Shown: piece after piece, positions 10,842-20,430 of the stretch
Layout of the letters: each line of letters begins with the position of its first letter
How positions within the stretch are numbered: the first letter of the stretch is position 1
Assembly: GCA_900471525.1 (NCBI GenBank)
Contig: UCEZ01000007.1
Coordinates: 309,671 to 373,670, forward strand
DNA length: 64,000 nucleotides
Origin: Hyphomicrobiales bacterium
GTDB lineage: Bacteria; Pseudomonadota; Alphaproteobacteria; Rhizobiales; Rhizobiaceae
Direction: 5' to 3'
Program-made: the position numbers and the translations under genes
Notes under the pieces: generated by a model
What the model was told of the DNA's origin: nothing
The model's input: only the letters and a program-made list of their open reading frames with translations
The model's database searches: none

Positions 10842-11996
10842 TCACGAAGTTACTGTTTCCGCACGATGATTGCGGGCATATTCCTCGCTCTGCATCTCGA
10901 TCAGGCGCGAAACCGTTCGGTCGAATTCAAAGCCTTCCGTGCCCTTTTTCGCCGTCAGAAGCTCGATCGGCGCGGAGGCGGCCGTGGCGAAAAGACGGGC
11001 GCCGTGATCATAGATCGTATCGACCAGCATGATGAATCGCTTGGTCTCGTTGCGGCGCTCCGGCGTGAGATGGGGGATATGATCGATGAAAATCGTCCGG
11101 TAATGCGAGAGAATGGCGAGGTAATCGGCAGCACCCAGTGGCCGCTCGCAGAGGTCGGAAAAGGTAAATCGCGCACAACCGTTGGCCGCCGCCGGAACCT
11201 TGATCTTCCTGCCCTTGCGCGCAACCTCGCCGGCCGCAACCGAAAGGCCCGCCGTCGCATGGATCCAGGCCCGGTCAAGTGCCGCATCCGCTTCCGGCCC
11301 CATTGGTGACAGCCAGACCGGCAGCCCCCCCATCTTGGCAAGCCGGTAGTCCGTCCCCGCATCCAGCGGCACGATATCGGCGTGCGCCTTCAACAGATCG
11401 ATGAAAGGCAGGAACAGGCCGCGGTTGAGCCCGTCCTTGTAGAGATTGGCCGGCTCGACATTGGAGGTGGCCACCAGCACGCAGCCCTTGTTGAAAAGCT
11501 CGTTGAACAGGCGCGAGAGGATCATCGCATCGGCGATATCGGTAACGGAAAATTCGTCGAAGCAGAGAAGCCGGGCTTCGGCGAAGATTTCGGAGGCCAC
11601 CGGCGGCATCGGATCGGCCTGGCGCGTCTCGCCGTTCTTCAGCTTCTGCCGGTGCTTGAAGATGCGTTCGTGCACATCGGCCATGAATTCGTGAAAGTGC
11701 GCCCGGCGCTTGCGCTGGATAGGCACCGTTTCGAAGAACAGGTCCATCAGCATGGTCTTGCCGCGGCCGACGCCGCCGTAGAGATAAAGCCCCTTGAGCG
11801 GCGGATGATCCTGCTTGCGCGAGGCAAACAGCCAGCCGAGCGCATTCGACTTGCGCTGCGCACGGCTGCCGGCCAGTTCGCTCGACAGATGATCAAGGCG
11901 GCGGGCAATACCGAGCTGAGCCGGATCACCCCGCAAAGTGCCGGCGGCAATCATGGCCTCGAGTTTTCGCGAAATGCTGTCTTCGGGATTTGGCAC
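10842..11996 (-). CDS. zapE: Cell division protein ZapE (AFG1-like ATPase)
   Basis: This 384-aa AAA-type ATPase is of the ZapE/AFG1 family. The Walker A is GGVGRGKT (74-81), the Walker B is LLCFDEF (about 143-149), and the family segment [14 protein letters not shown] follows Walker A. ZapE acts at the Z-ring during late constriction in E. coli; AFG1 relatives act in mitochondrial protein quality control. The start at 11996 is GTG; no better in-frame start with a ribosome site is apparent. It stands alone, separated from the upstream lipoprotein gene by a terminator. Confidence 0.9.
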   Translation of the reverse strand: MPNPEDSISRKLEAMIAAGTLRGDPAQLGIARRLDHLSSELAGSRAQRKSNALGWLFASRKQDHPPLKGLYLYGGVGRGKTMLMDLFFETVPIQRKRRAHFHEFMADVHERIFKHRQKLKNGETRQADPMPPVASEIFAEARLLCFDEFSVTDIADAMILSRLFNELFNKGCVLVATSNVEPANLYKDGLNRGLFLPFIDLLKAHADIVPLDAGTDYRLAKMGGLPVWLSPMGPEADAALDRAWIHATAGLSVAAGEVARKGRKIKVPAAANGCARFTFSDLCERPLGAADYLAILSHYRTIFIDHIPHLTPERRNETKRFIMLVDTIYDHGARLFATAASAPIELLTAKKGTEGFEFDRTVSRLIEMQSEEYARNHRAETVTS

Positions 11997-12031
11997 GCGC
12001 TGGACCGGTCTGGTGTCGGAAACGACGGCAA

Positions 12032-12058
12032 GAAAAAAGCCCGGCTGATGCCGGGCTG
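12032..12058 (-). terminator. Intrinsic terminator after the Omp19-like gene
   Basis: On the minus strand a perfect stem AGCCCGGC / GCCGGGCT closes an ATCA loop and is followed directly by six T residues. It sits 4 nt after the lipoprotein stop at 12063 and 36 nt before the zapE start, so it separates these two transcripts. Confidence 0.85.
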
Positions 12059-12062
12059 ATTG

Positions 12063-12608
12063 TTAGCGGCTGAGGCTGATCGGCTGGCCGCCATTGGTCG
12101 AGCCGTCGAAGCGCGCATCTGCGGTCTTGAACAGGCGGGCGAGCGGATTGCCATTGCGATCCTTCAGCACGACCTGCTTGCCGGCGACTTCCCACGAGCC
12201 CATGGCCGTCAGTTCGCCGGCGCAACCGCGCGTGCCGCCACGCGAGCCGCTGCCGAGATTGGTGAGCGTCAGGAACATGTCGCAGGAGCTGCCGGCGTTC
12301 GACACACGCCAGTTGCCCACCATCGATTCCTTGGTGACATCGAGCGCATTGGTCGCAGCTGCCACTTCGGTGCCCCCCGGTGTCTGCACACCGCCAACCG
12401 CTGCCGTGCCGCTGACGGGTGCCGCCGGAAACTGCGAGGTGTCGCCTGTCGGAGCGGCAAGCTGGCCGGACGATACGGTCGGCACAGGCTGCGCCTGGAC
12501 GGGGGCCGGCGATGTATTGTTGCCGCCGAAATCGGTCATGGACGTCCTCTGACATCCAGCCAGCGCCAGCACCACGGCCAGTCCCGCTACCGCATGTATT
12601 GTCCGCAT
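12063..12608 (-). CDS. Omp19/Inh-type protease-inhibitor lipoprotein
   Basis: This 181-aa outer-membrane lipoprotein has the signal peptide [19 protein letters not shown] with lipobox Cys19. A Pro/Ala/Thr-rich linker (about 25-85) precedes a C-terminal beta-barrel domain of the Inh/AprI type, with [22 protein letters not shown] and [13 protein letters not shown]. Brucella Omp19, the best-studied rhizobial relative, inhibits host proteases; that role is not implied here. The start at 12608 is preferred over 12626 because it has a GGGAG site and gives a standard lipoprotein signal. Two cysteines in the domain may form the family disulfide. Confidence 0.85.
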   Translation of the reverse strand: MRTIHAVAGLAVVLALAGCQRTSMTDFGGNNTSPAPVQAQPVPTVSSGQLAAPTGDTSQFPAAPVSGTAAVGGVQTPGGTEVAAATNALDVTKESMVGNWRVSNAGSSCDMFLTLTNLGSGSRGGTRGCAGELTAMGSWEVAGKQVVLKDRNGNPLARLFKTADARFDGSTNGGQPISLSR

Positions 12609-12810
12609 GTTTTTGCTCCCGATCATCTCTGCTATGGCGTTGTCCAGGGGAATATAGGCGGAATTAGCTTAAAACTAACTTTAAAATCAAGATGGCGCCG
12701 ATTCTTTAAGACTGTGGCACGATTGAAACGGTTGTACCGGAGGCAGCGGCAGGTTGCCGGGTGGGGAGGTAGCCGAAAGGTCTGGTGCGTTTTCAGCGTA
12801 CGCGGCAACC

Positions 12811-12980
12811 CACCCCCCTCTGTCGGCGACGCCGACATCTCCCCCTCAAGGGGGGAGATCAGCCGCAGACTGTGTACTTCCAAAAGGAATGGAAGAATGA
12901 CCAAGGCACCAATGGTGATAGGGGAAAGGAATGATCTCCCCCCTTGAGGGGGAGATGTCACGCAGTGACAGAGAGGGGTG
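12811..12980. repeat. Palindromic intergenic repeat, family B
   Basis: The left end (12811 to about 12860, reading CACCCCCCTCTGTC and later CATCTCCCCCTCAAG) recurs in inverted orientation at about 12933-12980, ending GACAGAGAGGGGTG. The two ends can fold into one long stem flanking about 70 nt of unrelated sequence. This form is typical of rhizobial intergenic mosaic elements. It fills most of the 415-nt gap between the lipoprotein and sdhB and contains no gene. Confidence 0.75.
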
Positions 12981-13023
12981 AAGCCCAGCCCGCTATCGCC
13001 TGCGTTGCGCAAGACCCAAAAAA

Positions 13024-13803
13024 CTAGACCCGCCGCTCGACCATCATCTTCTTGATCTCGCCGATCGCCTTGGCCGGGTTCAAACCCTTGGGACAGGTCT
13101 GGGCGCAGTTCATGATCGTGTGGCAGCGATAGAGGCGGAAGGGATCTTCCAGATTGTCGAGGCGCTCCCCCTTGGCTTCGTCGCGGCTGTCGATCAGCCA
13201 GCGATAGGCCTGCAGGAGCACGGCCGGGCCGAGATAGCGGTCGCCGTTCCACCAGTAGCTCGGGCAGGAGGCGGAACAGCAGGCGCAGAGGATGCACTCG
13301 TAGAGGCCATCGAGCTTCTGGCGATCCTCGTGGCTCTGCTTCCATTCCTTGGCCGGTGTCGGCGAGACGGTCTTGAGCCAGGGCTCGATCGAGCGATGCT
13401 GGGCGTAGAAATTGGTAAGATCCGGCACCAGATCCTTGACGACAGGCATGTGCGGCAGCGGGTAGACCTTCACCGTACCCTTCACCTCGTCCATGCCCTT
13501 GGTACAGGCCAGCGTGTTGGTACCGTCGATGTTCATGGCGCAAGAGCCGCAGATGCCTTCGCGGCAGGAGCGGCGCAGCGTCAGCGTCGGGTCGATCTTG
13601 TTCTTGATGTAGAGTAGCGCGTCGAGCACCATCGGGCCGCAATCGTCCACGTCGATGTAGAACGTGTCGATCGACGGGTTCTTGCCGTCGTCCGGGCTCC
13701 AGCGGTAGATGCGGAATTCGCGGGTATTGGTGGCCCCGGCCGGCTTCGGCCAGACCTTGCCTTCGGTCATCTGCGAATTCTTGGGGAGAGCGAGTTCAAC
13801 CAT
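13024..13803 (-). CDS. sdhB: Succinate dehydrogenase iron-sulfur subunit
   Basis: This 259-aa subunit of complex II carries electrons from FAD to quinone. The 2Fe-2S ligands are C80, C85, C88 and C100 (CREGICGSC). The ferredoxin-type motif [11 protein letters not shown] begins at C170, and a final cluster motif is [13 protein letters not shown]. The gene start overlaps the stop of the DUF3052 gene by 8 nt. It is the last gene of sdhC-sdhD-sdhA-DUF3052-sdhB. Downstream is repeat B and no clear terminator. Confidence 0.97.
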   Translation of the reverse strand: MVELALPKNSQMTEGKVWPKPAGATNTREFRIYRWSPDDGKNPSIDTFYIDVDDCGPMVLDALLYIKNKIDPTLTLRRSCREGICGSCAMNIDGTNTLACTKGMDEVKGTVKVYPLPHMPVVKDLVPDLTNFYAQHRSIEPWLKTVSPTPAKEWKQSHEDRQKLDGLYECILCACCSASCPSYWWNGDRYLGPAVLLQAYRWLIDSRDEAKGERLDNLEDPFRLYRCHTIMNCAQTCPKGLNPAKAIGEIKKMMVERRV

Positions 13804-14272
13804 TCGACCTGTCCGTTCTTTCCTTGCGCCGATCTTTGCGCCGGTCCTGGCGAATGACCAGCTTCAGCCCCGACCATACTCCGTCGATCGCGGCCACCTT
13901 CACATCCACCAGATCCAGATCGAGGGCCGCATTGCGCACGACATCCTCGGTCACGTCCGTCTTAACCTTCGAAGCTTTCTTCGGCCATGAGACCCAGATC
14001 ATGCCATCTGGCGTGATCTGGTCTTGCAGGCCGGAAAGCTCATTTTCGATCTCTGCCCTCATGATCGTGAAGGCATGGATCGCATCATAAGTTTTGTCTG
14101 CTGCCCGCATCGCTTCCCAGGACGGGAACCGCTCGCAGGCTGCAAAATCAGTCGAAGCCATAAGATCCGCCAGACTATCCGGCAGCGCGATGAATGCAGC
14201 CGTCATTCCAGGCTTGAAACCCAGCTTCTTCGGAAGTGGCGTGCCGGAATATCCCGCATCCGCCGCTTCCAT
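13796..14272 (-). CDS. DUF3052-like protein inside the sdh operon
   Basis: This 158-aa protein begins with [18 protein letters not shown], the signature I associate with DUF3052. It has a central [15 protein letters not shown] helix and an [14 protein letters not shown] strand, and ends in a very basic Arg/Lys-rich tail. No function is known for the family. Its ATG is 2 nt after the sdhA stop and its end overlaps the sdhB start by 8 nt, so it is firmly embedded in the sdh operon. A role linked to complex II is possible but is inference from position only. Confidence 0.75.
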   Translation of the reverse strand: MEAADAGYSGTPLPKKLGFKPGMTAAFIALPDSLADLMASTDFAACERFPSWEAMRAADKTYDAIHAFTIMRAEIENELSGLQDQITPDGMIWVSWPKKASKVKTDVTEDVVRNAALDLDLVDVKVAAIDGVWSGLKLVIRQDRRKDRRKERTDRSNG

Positions 14273-14274
14273 GA

Positions 14275-16119
14275 TCAGTAAACACGAGCCTTCGGCTCGA
14301 TCTTGTGTGGATCGATGCCCTCGGCCAGCAGTTCAGTATGAACCGGGCGATAGTCGAGCTTCACCTCACCCGCCTCGTTCACCCAGGACAGCGTGTGTTT
14401 GCGCCAGTTGACGTCGTCGCGGCCGCCGAAAGGACCGCTGGTATAGTCTTCGCGCGCATGGCTGCCGCGGCTTTCCTTGCGGGCCTCGGCGCCGACGACC
14501 GTGGTGATCGCGTTGGCCATCAGGTTTTCCAGTTCCAGCGTCTCGACCAGATCGGAATTCCAGATCATCGAGCGGTCGGTGACCTTGAGATCCCCCAGTT
14601 CCTGCCAGATCGCGCTCATGCGCTTGCAGCCCGATTCCAGCGATTCCTGGGTGCGGAACACGGCCGCGTCATCCTGCATGGTGCGCTGCATCTTTTCACG
14701 CAGGATCGCGGTCGGCGTGCCGCCATTGGCGTGACGCAGCTTGTCGAAGCGCGTCATGATCTTTTCCGAAGCCTTTTCGTTGATCGCAGGGATCGCAGAA
14801 TTGCGGTCGATGACTTCGCCGGCGCGGATGGCAGCGGCACGGCCGAAAACCACGAGGTCGATCAGCGAGTTGGAACCGAGGCGGTTGGCGCCGTGCACCG
14901 AGGCGCAACCCGCCTCGCCCACAGCCATCAGGCCGGGGATGATCCGCTCCGGATTGGCGCTGTCGGCGTTGAGCACTTCGCCCCAGTAGTTGGTCGGAAT
15001 GCCGCCCATGTTGTAGTGGACGGTCGGAAGGACCGGGATCGGCTCGCGCGTCACGTCGACGCCGGCAAAGATCTTGGCGCTCTCGGAAATGCCCGGCAGG
15101 CGCTCGTGCAGAACGGCTGGATCGAGATGGTCGAGATGCAGGTAGATATGGTCCTTGTTCTTGCCGACGCCGCGGCCTTCGCGGATTTCCAGCGTCATGC
15201 AGCGCGAGACGACGTCGCGCGAGGCAAGGTCCTTGGCCGACGGCGCATAGCGCTCCATGAAGCGCTCGCCTTCGGAATTGACGAGATAGCCGCCTTCGCC
15301 GCGCGCACCTTCGGTGATCAGACAGCCGGAGCCGTAGATGCCGGTCGGGTGGAACTGGACGAATTCCATATCCTGAAGCGGCAGGCCGGCGCGGGCAATC
15401 ATGCCACCGCCGTCGCCGGTGCAGGTATGGGCCGATGTCGCGGAGAAATAGGCCCGGCCGTAGCCGCCGGTCGCCAGCACCACCATCTTGGCAGCAAAGC
15501 GATGGATCGTGCCGTCGTCGAGGTTCCAGGCGACGACGCCGGTGCAGCGGCTGCCGTCTTCCGACATGATCAGGTCGAGCGCGAAATATTCGATGAAGAA
15601 TTCGGCGTTGTTCTTCAGCGACTGGCCATAGAGCGTGTGCAGGATGGCATGGCCGGTGCGATCGGCAACGGCGCAGGTGCGCTGGACCGGCGGGCCTTCG
15701 CCGTAATTCTGCATGTGGCCGCCGAACGGCCGCTGGTAGATCTTGCCTTCCGCGTTTCGCGAGAACGGTACGCCGTAATGTTCGAGTTCATAGACCGCCT
15801 TCGGCGCTTCCATGACGAGATACTGCATGGCATCGACGTCGCCGAGCCAGTCGGAGCCCTTGACGGTATCGTAGAGATGCCACTGCCACGAGTCCGGCGT
15901 CATGTTGGTGAGCGATGCCGCGATACCGCCCTGGGCCGCGACCGTGTGCGAGCGCGTCGGGAAGACCTTGGTGATGCAGGCCGTCTTGAAGCCCTGCTCG
16001 GCCATGCCGAGCGTGGCGCGCAGGCCGGCGCCGCCGGCACCGACGACGATCACGTCATAGGCATGGTCGACATATTCATAGGCGCGGCCGTTGATGAGCG
16101 GCGATGTATTGGGTGCCAT
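14275..16119 (-). CDS. sdhA: Succinate dehydrogenase flavoprotein subunit
   Basis: This 614-aa catalytic subunit oxidises succinate to fumarate with covalently bound FAD. The N-terminal FAD-binding motif is [14 protein letters not shown]. The flavinylated His lies in [12 protein letters not shown]. The active-site region is [21 protein letters not shown], and the capping-domain RxGSNSL-type motif is [12 protein letters not shown]. Length and motifs are normal. It is flanked by sdhD (6-nt gap) and DUF3052 (2-nt gap). Confidence 0.98.
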   Translation of the reverse strand: MAPNTSPLINGRAYEYVDHAYDVIVVGAGGAGLRATLGMAEQGFKTACITKVFPTRSHTVAAQGGIAASLTNMTPDSWQWHLYDTVKGSDWLGDVDAMQYLVMEAPKAVYELEHYGVPFSRNAEGKIYQRPFGGHMQNYGEGPPVQRTCAVADRTGHAILHTLYGQSLKNNAEFFIEYFALDLIMSEDGSRCTGVVAWNLDDGTIHRFAAKMVVLATGGYGRAYFSATSAHTCTGDGGGMIARAGLPLQDMEFVQFHPTGIYGSGCLITEGARGEGGYLVNSEGERFMERYAPSAKDLASRDVVSRCMTLEIREGRGVGKNKDHIYLHLDHLDPAVLHERLPGISESAKIFAGVDVTREPIPVLPTVHYNMGGIPTNYWGEVLNADSANPERIIPGLMAVGEAGCASVHGANRLGSNSLIDLVVFGRAAAIRAGEVIDRNSAIPAINEKASEKIMTRFDKLRHANGGTPTAILREKMQRTMQDDAAVFRTQESLESGCKRMSAIWQELGDLKVTDRSMIWNSDLVETLELENLMANAITTVVGAEARKESRGSHAREDYTSGPFGGRDDVNWRKHTLSWVNEAGEVKLDYRPVHTELLAEGIDPHKIEPKARVY

Positions 16120-16125
16120 TTTGAA

Positions 16126-16506
16126 TTACCCTGCAAACGCGATCTTCAGGATGGCGAAAAGACAGAGCCCGCCAACTGCGATCGCAAAAAACGTATTGAG
16201 CATCACCAAGACGATCTTGGCGCCCTCTCCATGCACGTAATCCTCGATGATGACCTGCATGCCGAGCTTCATGTGAATGAGGCCGGAGATGACCACCAGC
16301 CCCATGACCACGGCCACGAAGGGGTTCGACAATGCGGCGACAACGTCCGCATAGGGCGCGCCGGCATATTTGATCAGGAACAGCACGAAGAAGATAATCA
16401 GCGGCACATTGGCGACCGCCGTCAGCCGCTGGCGCCAGAAATGATCAGTGCCTTCCTTGGCCGAACCAAGGCCGCGAACCTTGCCGAGGGGAGTGCGCAT
16501 ATCCAT
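16126..16506 (-). CDS. sdhD: Succinate dehydrogenase membrane anchor SdhD
   Basis: This 126-aa membrane anchor has three predicted helices and the haem/quinone-side motif [18 protein letters not shown] (about residues 79-96). The start at 16506 has a GAGGAG site; the longer open frame is the overlap with sdhC in another frame. It holds the SdhAB head on the membrane with SdhC and carries electrons to ubiquinone. It lies 11 nt downstream of sdhC. Confidence 0.93.
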   Translation of the reverse strand: MDMRTPLGKVRGLGSAKEGTDHFWRQRLTAVANVPLIIFFVLFLIKYAGAPYADVVAALSNPFVAVVMGLVVISGLIHMKLGMQVIIEDYVHGEGAKIVLVMLNTFFAIAVGGLCLFAILKIAFAG

Positions 16507-16517
16507 GGAAATTCTCC

Positions 16518-16910
16518 TCAGCGAACCGCGTAGCCGACGATCCAGATCAGCAGCGTGACTGCGACCGAACCGATGAGGTTGGCGATGGCGAGCTTGGTGG
16601 CGAAATGCTTTTCGTAACCGTAGCCCAGATCCCAGATGAAGTGACGCAATCCCCCGAACAGGTGGTGCACCAGCGCCCAGGTATAGCCGAACAGGATGAG
16701 CTGGCCGATGATGGTGCCGAAGGCCCACATGACCCAGTCATAATACTCCGGACCGGTCGCCGCGGCGATCAGCCACCAGGCGACGAGAATGGTGCCGAAA
16801 TAAAGTGCACCACCGGTGATGCGGTGCACAATCGACATGACCATGGTCGGAATTGGTTTGTAGATTTGCAAATGCGGCGAAAGCGGCCGGCTTTTGGTGA
16901 CATTCGTCAT
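16518..16910 (-). CDS. sdhC: Succinate dehydrogenase cytochrome b556 subunit SdhC
   Basis: This 130-aa SdhC begins [19 protein letters not shown], the standard SdhC entry, with the signature [15 protein letters not shown]. The haem-ligand region is [15 protein letters not shown], and there are three membrane helices. The start at 16910 matches the family N-terminus; the 22-residue extension upstream is not supported. It is the first gene of the sdh operon, so the promoter should lie in 16911-17216. Confidence 0.95.
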   Translation of the reverse strand: MTNVTKSRPLSPHLQIYKPIPTMVMSIVHRITGGALYFGTILVAWWLIAAATGPEYYDWVMWAFGTIIGQLILFGYTWALVHHLFGGLRHFIWDLGYGYEKHFATKLAIANLIGSVAVTLLIWIVGYAVR

Positions 16911-17216
16911 CGGAACCCCACGGAAGAACCGGAAAGGGACGCCCAAAAACTGGACTATTTCTATCCGGTATTGCACATGATTGTGCGCAATTCAGTCAGC
17001 CGACGTTTAATCACCATATTGATTAACGACAAGTGTGTTTGCACTGCAAAATCATTTTAATCGATTAGACGAAAATGTGGCGGGCGCGGCGAATCAAAAG
17101 TGCCGCCGCATTAACGATAAGACATGAAAATTCAACGCAATCCGTGACTTTTGCCGATATCTGCCCCACATTGCCCGTTAAGGATTTGTTAAGAGTTCTC
17201 CGGAGGGCTGCACGAA
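16911..17216. promoter_or_regulatory. Divergent regulatory gap between sdhC and the exported protein
   Basis: No gene is seen in these 306 nt. The gap must hold the sdh promoter (minus) and the promoter of the exported protein (plus). It is AT-richer than its surroundings. It contains an inverted repeat TTAATCA-N6-TGATTAA at 17007-17026 and a CtrA-like box near its right end. I could not assign -35/-10 elements with confidence. Confidence 0.6.
17178..17192 (+). promoter_or_regulatory. CtrA-like binding box
   Basis: The sequence TTAAGGATTTGTTAA is an exact TTAA-N7-TTAA match to the alphaproteobacterial CtrA consensus. It ends 24 nt before the start of the exported His/Arg-rich protein. This is close enough to overlap the promoter, so repression or activation by CtrA is plausible but unproven. 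Confidence 0.5.
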
Positions 17217-17810
17217 ATGCGTCCAATCACCCTGTCGAATGCGACGAAAGTCTTGATCGTGGTCTTTGCCATGATCCTCTCGTTCGCCAATTTTGCCGAA
17301 GCGCGCGATCGTGATGGTGATCGCAATCATATTCGCCGCCCGCATTTCGCACGCTCGCATCACGACCGCCAGCATCGCGGCCACATCCAGTCGATTACCA
17401 GCATCAATCATCACTATCGCAATGATCGCCGTCACGGCAGGGACCGTTTCTTTGACCGGGCAGAACGCCGCGGGCATTTCGAACGCCGATACACCTATAA
17501 TCGCCGGCCAAACCGACACGTCGTCGTGCGCGAATATCGCGGACAGCGAGGCTATGACTGGGCGCCGTCCTATGGCGACGACGGCTTCCCGTCCGACACC
17601 ACCGCCGGCACCTATTTCGGCGCCTTGTCCGCCTGGACCGACCCGGGCAACGGCACCTATTTCAATTCCGATCGCGGCAGCTACGGCTATTACACCGGCG
17701 ACACGGATGCGAATTACTATAGCCCGCGCGCCAAGATCATCCGCGTGGACCCATCGACCGCCGGTCGCGCCTGCTCCTGGGAATCCGGCGTCTGCGTCAT
17801 CCGTCGCTGA
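17217..17810 (+). CDS. Exported His/Arg-rich hypothetical protein
   Basis: This 197-aa protein has a signal peptide (about residues 1-29, [17 protein letters not shown]). The following region is rich in His, Arg and Asp (about 30-105), and the C-terminal half is rich in Gly, Tyr and Asp and contains two cysteines (ACSWESGVC). I do not recognise the family. The basic, histidine-rich segment could bind metal or polyanions, but this is speculation. It overlaps the end of the convergent methyltransferase gene by 14 nt and has a CtrA-like box just upstream. Confidence 0.75.
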   Translation: MRPITLSNATKVLIVVFAMILSFANFAEARDRDGDRNHIRRPHFARSHHDRQHRGHIQSITSINHHYRNDRRHGRDRFFDRAERRGHFERRYTYNRRPNRHVVVREYRGQRGYDWAPSYGDDGFPSDTTAGTYFGALSAWTDPGNGTYFNSDRGSYGYYTGDTDANYYSPRAKIIRVDPSTAGRACSWESGVCVIRR

Positions 17811-18465
17811 CGAGACGGCCGGGTGCAAACCGCCAGACCGTGGTCTTCTTGACCTCGCTGTCTTCCAGCGCCCGGGTCACGGGCACCTGATAGCTTGCCA
17901 GCATCTCCATCCGGTCGCGCGGGCAATAGGCGCGGCCGGGATCGCCGACCAGAATGGCGGCCCCGTTCGCCGCAAGCGCGGTGAACCATGGGATCAGCCG
18001 GTCGGCAAACGCCTTGTCGTAGAAGACATCCCCCGCAAAATAGATATCGGCCGCCTGTATGCTGTCGATGATATCGGATGCTGCGAAGGAAACATACACA
18101 CCATTGAGCGCCGCGTTCAGCCGGATGGCGGTTTCGGTCCACGGATCGATGTCGATGGCAAGCACCGAGGCAGCGCCCGCCTTCATCGCCGCGATCGCCA
18201 CCAGACCGGAGCCGGAAGCGAAATCGATCACCCGCTTGCCTTCGACAAGCTCGGCATGATCGAGAATATGCCGCGCCAGCCCCTGCCCGCCCGCCCAGGC
18301 AAAGGCCCAGAACGGCGGCGGCAGGCCGATCTCCTCCAGTTCCTCCTCCGTCTTCAGCCAGAGATCATGAGCCTCGCTCGCCAGATGCAGCCGGATCTCC
18401 GGCACGTGCGGCGGCGCCATGATGTCGGTATTTTCGCGGATGAAGGTTTCGGGATCGGTTTTCAC
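17797..18465 (-). CDS. METTL20-like protein lysine methyltransferase
   Basis: This 222-aa class I SAM-dependent methyltransferase has motif [17 protein letters not shown], the post-I acidic residue in LAIDIDP, and a DxxY-type motif GDVFYD that marks the MTF16 group of protein lysine methyltransferases. The closest class I know is METTL20 (ETF-beta lysine methyltransferase), which has alphaproteobacterial homologues; target assignment is inference. The start is taken as GTG 18465 because the residues after it ([11 protein letters not shown]) look like coding sequence; ATG 18420 is the alternative. The leader upstream contains repeat C. Confidence 0.8.
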   Translation of the reverse strand: MKTDPETFIRENTDIMAPPHVPEIRLHLASEAHDLWLKTEEELEEIGLPPPFWAFAWAGGQGLARHILDHAELVEGKRVIDFASGSGLVAIAAMKAGAASVLAIDIDPWTETAIRLNAALNGVYVSFAASDIIDSIQAADIYFAGDVFYDKAFADRLIPWFTALAANGAAILVGDPGRAYCPRDRMEMLASYQVPVTRALEDSEVKKTTVWRFAPGRLVSDG

Positions 18466-18524
18466 GGGTAGCAAGGTTTTCGGTAATTGGCAGAATGACG
18501 GATACGAGGGACGGCCCCTACCTC

Positions 18525-18640
18525 CCGTCATCCTCGCCCTCGTGGCGGGGATCCAGCCGCGGCGCGTCGGCGCCGCGAGGACTCTTTCACGCGATGGACA
18601 TCGCGTGGCTGGATTCCTGTGACGAGCACAGGAATGACGG
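18525..18640. repeat. Palindromic intergenic repeat, family C
   Basis: The left end CCGTCATCCTCGCCCTCGTG and the right end, which reads ACAGGAATGACGG, are imperfect inverted copies, each continuing into a GGATCCAGCC-like segment. Two shorter hairpins lie inside, one around GCGGCGCGTCGGCGCCGC and one around CACGCGATGGACATCGCGTG. The element fills the gap between the EVE gene and the methyltransferase gene and would be transcribed in the leader of the latter. Confidence 0.7.
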
Positions 18641-18685
18641 AGAGAATCTGGGGGCCAGCACCAAACATGCCAGCACCCGCCGAAA

Positions 18686-19123
18686 TCACCGCGGCGGATT
18701 CTCCAGCCCGCCAAGCCTGCAGATTTCCAGATACTCTTCCTCGGTGACCGGCTGCACCGACAGCCGCATTGAGGTGACCAGCGCCATTTTCTCGAATTTC
18801 GGGTTGGCCTTGATGTCCTTCAGTGAGATCGGCACCGGCAGGTCGCAGACGGCGCGGATATCGACGCAGTCCCAGCGGGCATCACCATCGGCGGTCGAAT
18901 CCGGATGAGACAGCGCGCAGACCTCGGTAATACCGACGATCTCGAGCCCGTCATTGGAGTGGTAGAAGAACCCCTTGTCGCCGATCTGCATCGCCCGCAT
19001 GTTGTTGCGCGCCAGATAGTTGCGCACGCCGGTCCACTCGGTGCCCTTCTCGCCGGCATCCTTCTGCATAGCCCAAGACCATTTGAACGGCTCGGACTTG
19101 TAAAGCCAGTAACCCACGCTCAA
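18686..19123 (-). CDS. EVE domain-containing protein
   Basis: This 145-aa PUA-like EVE domain protein begins [13 protein letters not shown] and has the family core [30 protein letters not shown] domains bind modified bases in nucleic acids, and stand-alone members are common in proteobacteria with unknown cellular roles. The start overlaps the stop of the YciI gene (ATGA, 19120-19123), so it is coupled to it. It is the fourth gene of the tsaD-gpsA-yciI-EVE run. Confidence 0.9.
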   Translation of the reverse strand: MSVGYWLYKSEPFKWSWAMQKDAGEKGTEWTGVRNYLARNNMRAMQIGDKGFFYHSNDGLEIVGITEVCALSHPDSTADGDARWDCVDIRAVCDLPVPISLKDIKANPKFEKMALVTSMRLSVQPVTEEEYLEICRLGGLENPPR

Positions 19124-19413
19124 GCCTCCGGCTTGTTGAAGACCCAGTTCCAGGGCTTGATATCGACATCAGCGAAGAGCCCGGCCTTGGCATAGGGATC
19201 GGCGGCGGCGATAGCGCGCGCGTCCCCGATCGTCTCCGCCTTGATCACCACCAGGCTACCGTTCGGCTTGCCGGCATCGTCGAGAAACGGACCGGCGAAG
19301 GCAAGCCCGCCCTTGGCATTGAGATCGTTCAGAAACTCGACATGCGCGGGACGGGCGTCCATCCGCACCTGCAGGGCATTCGGCTTGTCCGTGCATAGAA
19401 CCGCAAACAGCAT
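19120..19413 (-). CDS. YciI family protein
   Basis: This 97-aa protein begins MLFAVLCTDKPNALQVRMDARPAH and has the YciI core with the conserved His (RPAHVEFLNDL), FAGPFLDD and the ADPYAKAGLF segment that typifies this family. It forms a ferredoxin-like dimer in known structures; the reaction is unknown. It lies 18 nt after gpsA and overlaps the EVE gene. This is the classical YciI type, unlike the more divergent one between sucA and sucB. Confidence 0.9.
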   Translation of the reverse strand: MLFAVLCTDKPNALQVRMDARPAHVEFLNDLNAKGGLAFAGPFLDDAGKPNGSLVVIKAETIGDARAIAAADPYAKAGLFADVDIKPWNWVFNKPEA

Positions 19414-19431
19414 GGTTTTCTCCTTGATTGA

Positions 19432-20430
19432 CTATTCCTGCGTGATCGGGCGGGACATCAGTTGCTCCAGCGCCGTCTTCACATCCATCTTTCCGTCGAT
19501 GATATCAGCCACCGCGTCGGTGATCGGCATATCGACACCAAGCTGCCGGGCGACATCCGCGGCGACAGAGGCTGCAAACGCGCCCTCGACGAGTTCGTCC
19601 GAATGACCCTTGGCACTGCCGCTTTGACCGAGCGCGATGCCGTAACGCAGATTGCGCGACTGGTGGCTGGTCGCGGTCAGCACGAGGTCGCCGAGGCCAG
19701 ACAGGCCGCGCACCGTATCAGCCTCGCCGCCGCGGGCCGAGACGAAGCGCGACATTTCTGCAAGCCCGCGCGAAATCAGAGCCGCGCGGGCGGAATCACC
19801 AAGCCCTGCGCCTTCGACGATGCCGCAGGCGATTGCCAGCACGTTCTTCAACGCGCCGCCAAGCTGCACACCGATCCGGTCAGCCGACGGATAGAGCCGG
19901 AACGTCGCACCGGACAGGGCCTCGGCGAGAGCCCCCGCGCGCTCGATACTACCGGCAGCAATCACCATGGCCGTCGGCAGGCCCTTGGCGATATCGGCGG
20001 CGAAACCCGGCCCGGAGAGCACGGCAACATTCTGCAGGTGCAACTCCTCCTCGACGACTTCGGTCAGCAAGCGGCCACTGGCGCGCTCCATGCCCTTGGC
20101 GCAGATCACCACGTCGGCACCCTTGCCGATGAAACCATGCAGCGAACGGCCCGCTTCGCGCTGCGCCTGCGACGGCATGGCAAAGAGCACGATGCTGGCG
20201 CCTTCCAAAACTGTCGGATCGTCGGAAACAATCAACGTTTCCGGCAGGTCGATACCCGGCAGGGCGCTGTCGTTGCGGCCGGTTTCCTTGAAATCCTCGA
20301 CAATGCTCTCGCGGCGGGTGAGCAGCGTCACCGGCGCTTTACCGGATGCAGCAGCGACGGCCGCGAGCGCCGTGCCGAACGCGCCGGAACCGACGACGAC
20401 GATACGAGCCTTTTGCACAGCTTCTGCCAT
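19432..20430 (-). CDS. gpsA: Glycerol-3-phosphate dehydrogenase [NAD(P)+]
   Basis: This 332-aa enzyme reduces dihydroxyacetone phosphate to sn-glycerol 3-phosphate for phospholipid synthesis. It has the N-terminal [12 protein letters not shown] cofactor motif, the AKGMERASG region, the catalytic Lys in [13 protein letters not shown], and a C-terminal ELVEGAFAA segment. The start is ATG 20430, which shares one base with the tsaD stop (TGATG); the codon before it is TTG. It is cotranscribed with tsaD, as in many alphaproteobacteria. Confidence 0.97.
   Translation of the reverse strand: MAEAVQKARIVVVGSGAFGTALAAVAAASGKAPVTLLTRRESIVEDFKETGRNDSALPGIDLPETLIVSDDPTVLEGASIVLFAMPSQAQREAGRSLHGFIGKGADVVICAKGMERASGRLLTEVVEEELHLQNVAVLSGPGFAADIAKGLPTAMVIAAGSIERAGALAEALSGATFRLYPSADRIGVQLGGALKNVLAIACGIVEGAGLGDSARAALISRGLAEMSRFVSARGGEADTVRGLSGLGDLVLTATSHQSRNLRYGIALGQSGSAKGHSDELVEGAFAASVAADVARQLGVDMPITDAVADIIDGKMDVKTALEQLMSRPITQE

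Noticed and set aside
12632..13642. 336-codon frame overlapping sdhB
   Set aside because: It runs through repeat B and the sdhB gene in another frame.
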